Source: Gammaproteobacteria bacterium UBA7310
GTDB taxonomy: Bacteria; Pseudomonadota; Gammaproteobacteria; Pseudomonadales; Ketobacteraceae
Assembly: GCA_002471665.1 (NCBI GenBank)
Contig: DKQK01000009.1
Span: forward strand, 36,020 to 100,019
Direction: 5' to 3'
Length of the DNA: 64,000 nt
Shown here piece by piece: positions 62,255 through 64,000 of the stretch. The notes beneath the pieces were generated by a model. That model ran no database searches, was not told the DNA's origin, and saw nothing but the letters and a program-made list of their open reading frames with translations. Each line of letters starts with the position of its first letter. Position 1 is the first letter of the stretch. The position numbers were made by a program, and so were the translations under genes.

Positions 62255-63997
62255 TTAACGATGCCCACGCTCGGGGTAGTCCAGTTGGCCCCTGAGGCTG
62301 GCTTTCTCCGCTTCGGTGAAGTCCGGAAAGGCAAGGCGGCTATCCTGCTCCAGCCGGTCGATGTGGGCGCTGGCTTCTGCTTTCTTTTCTGCCGGTTGGG
62401 CTTCATCCTGTTGCAGCAGGATGCGTTGCTCAGGCAATGCGAGCTTAATATCACATTCCTCCAGGATGCCGAGAATGCGCAGATTGAGATCTTCCGCCAC
62501 AGCAAGGTAGACGTCGTAATCGGCACTATCAACATACGCGTTGATGCTGATCACGTAGGCATCCCGTTCAATGTTTTCGAATCGTGCCCTGGTGGCAATG
62601 TCCAGCAGGCGGGGATGGCCAACGAGCAGTGCCCGTAATTGTTGCAACAGCAGGCGTACCTGATCTGCCGAAGAGGAGAGGGACAGGTAGAGCGTTCGAT
62701 TGTAGCGGCGGCGATCGTTTTCGCTGATGTTCTCCAGACTGATGGAAACCAGGGAGGAATTGGGAACGTGCACCACGGTTCGATCCAGGCGGCGAATGCG
62801 CGTGGAGCGCAGCCCGATTTCCTCAATGATGCCTGTGATGTTTCCCACTTTGCAGAAATCCCCCGGTTTGATGGGTTGGGCGATATACAGTGTGATGGCC
62901 CCGATCATGTTTTCCAGGGTTTTTTGTGCCGCCAGTGCCAGCGCCAGAGAGCCGATGCCGAGTCCGGCAAGAATGGTATTGATGTCATAGCCACTTTCCG
63001 TAAGCCAGAGTACTGAAATGACGATGATGGCCAGAATTTTCAGGATGGTGCGCACGGGTCTGATGATGCCGGACCAGTATTGCTGATTTGCCGTGCGCCC
63101 AAGAAACAGGGCCGTGAGGAACTCGATGGCAGCCAGCACCAGAAAGGTGGTGGCGATATAGCCCAGCGCGGATTCGTTGAGATAGACGCGGGCTTTTATC
63201 GACAGCCCCAAATCAGCCACACCAAGCTGGAGTAATTTAAAGAACACGAACCAGGGCATGGGCACCGCCACCAGGCGATGCATGCTCTCCCGGTAGCGCT
63301 CTGAGCGTTCGATGGCGATGAGCAGTAGCCAGCGCAATCCGTAGGCCACCAGCGCCGCTGCCAGAACAATGCACAGCAGCCCCACCACCTGCCAGTTCTG
63401 TAAGTACAGAAAGTTAAAGTCGGGCAGGTGGTCTTCCAGCCGGATGATCAGCGGGTTGTACCCGTAAACCTGCCACAGCTCGGGAATGTAGCGGGCAGTG
63501 GCGTTGGAGATTTTCCAGATCCGGCCGCCTTCACCATCGGGCACCCGTTGCAGATAAATGGGAATGGACTCATCCCGGTTTAAAGGAATGGTCCCCAGCA
63601 GGTCGCGGTAGCTGGGCAGGCCATCGTCCAGATGACCCTCGGGCTGATTACTAAGGCTGGAGAAATCGATGATGCGGTGCTGGCTCCAGATGACCGCCAG
63701 TTTGCGGATTAACTCTTCTGCGTCGGCGGTTGCCATGTCTTCAGGCAAATAACGGGTATCTATGAATGCGCCCGCTGTGGCCCAGTCTTGGCTGTCACCG
63801 GCGGCACGCAGGGCCAGGGCGGTGGAAAGCGGCGTGCGCCCGGGCTGGCTGGCCAGGTTTTCTGCTTTGGCCTGTTCCAGAACCTGTTCCGATCTGGAAT
63901 CCGTCTCCAGCACTTCCCGTACGGTGGGTGCGTCTTCTCCGTGGGCCCCAAGGGTCACCAAGCAGGAAATCAGCAGGAGGACGATTCGCAATAGCAT
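62255..63997 (-). CDS. MscS-family mechanosensitive channel with periplasmic N-domain
   Basis: 580 residues; the ATG at 63997 is just inside the window edge. Signal peptide MLLRIVLLLISCLVTLGAHG, then a periplasmic region about 20-205, several membrane helices about 205-350, and the MscS pore/beta domain about 350-520 (GLGIGSLALALAAQKTLENMIGAITLYIAQPIKPGDFC, VHVPNSSLVSISLENIS). The Gly/Ala packing of the pore helix is intact. Charged C-terminal tail (QQDEAQPAEKKAEAS). Likely an osmotic safety valve. Confidence 0.9.
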   Translation of the reverse strand: MLLRIVLLLISCLVTLGAHGEDAPTVREVLETDSRSEQVLEQAKAENLASQPGRTPLSTALALRAAGDSQDWATAGAFIDTRYLPEDMATADAEELIRKLAVIWSQHRIIDFSSLSNQPEGHLDDGLPSYRDLLGTIPLNRDESIPIYLQRVPDGEGGRIWKISNATARYIPELWQVYGYNPLIIRLEDHLPDFNFLYLQNWQVVGLLCIVLAAALVAYGLRWLLLIAIERSERYRESMHRLVAVPMPWFVFFKLLQLGVADLGLSIKARVYLNESALGYIATTFLVLAAIEFLTALFLGRTANQQYWSGIIRPVRTILKILAIIVISVLWLTESGYDINTILAGLGIGSLALALAAQKTLENMIGAITLYIAQPIKPGDFCKVGNITGIIEEIGLRSTRIRRLDRTVVHVPNSSLVSISLENISENDRRRYNRTLYLSLSSSADQVRLLLQQLRALLVGHPRLLDIATRARFENIERDAYVISINAYVDSADYDVYLAVAEDLNLRILGILEECDIKLALPEQRILLQQDEAQPAEKKAEASAHIDRLEQDSRLAFPDFTEAEKASLRGQLDYPERGHR

Positions 63998-64000
63998 GCC

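Noticed and set aside
1..64000. CRISPR arrays, tRNA/rRNA genes, insertion sequences or prophage genes
   Set aside because: No regularly spaced direct repeats, cloverleaf sequences, transposase or integrase motifs were noticed; small RNAs cannot be excluded by eye.

Overview
The window (64 kb, about 55-58% GC by eye, densely coded, no tRNA/rRNA, no CRISPR, no insertion sequence seen) looks like the chromosome of a free-living, probably marine-type gammaproteobacterium related to the Pseudomonadales/Oceanospirillales group. The evidence is gene content and order. The blocks efp-epmA, epmB, a PilZ-like gene next to fimX, psd-rhdA, motAB, rsgA/orn, queG-nnr-tsaE-amiB-mutL-miaA-hfq-hflX-hflKC-hisZ-purA follow the order I know from the Pseudomonas aeruginosa PA4938-PA4959 region and partly from E. 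coli. No species can be assigned from this alone.

Layout. 1-3.2 kb: two divergent secreted proteins built of Ig-like domains; the first is cut by the left window edge. 3.2-7.0 kb: the elongation factor P modification system (efp, epmA, epmB) plus an FAD oxidoreductase. 7.2-12.9 kb: c-di-GMP/type IV pilus signalling (PilZ-like protein, FimX) and two conserved unknowns. 12.9-14.7 kb: psd and the thiosulfate:cyanide sulfurtransferase rhdA. 15-17.7 kb: an alkaline-phosphatase-superfamily protein with a glycosyltransferase. 17.7-21.5 kb: HDOD protein and motAB. 21.5-29 kb: a MocR-type regulator divergent from a seven-gene Nit1C (nitrilase 1) cluster. 29-46 kb: TPR protein, then the conserved housekeeping block from rsgA to purA. 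46-50.8 kb: a 1208-residue hybrid histidine kinase and an MpaB/DUF2236 oxygenase-like gene separated by a 40-bp palindrome. 50.8-53.4 kb: a BigR-type persulfide-response locus (TSUP exporter, DUF442 sulfurtransferase, bigR, persulfide dioxygenase-like hydrolase). 53.4-64 kb: accessory genes: AraC regulators, PEBP protein, PhoX, secretory lipase, small exported proteins, a lone winged-helix protein and an MscS channel.

The most interesting element is the Nit1C cluster, which sits between motB and rsgA where the conserved order would have these genes close together. It is preceded by a textbook sigma-54 promoter core (23201-23216) and by repeated TTGATTGC/GCAATCAA elements, including a perfect 11-bp inverted repeat (22988-23017), lying between it and the MocR regulator. 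The family is tied to nitrogen starvation and cyanide assimilation; its chemistry is not established as far as I know. The same window also carries rhdA (a cyanide sulfurtransferase) and a persulfide-detoxification locus, so sulfur/cyanide handling is a recurring theme, although a functional link between them is only inference.
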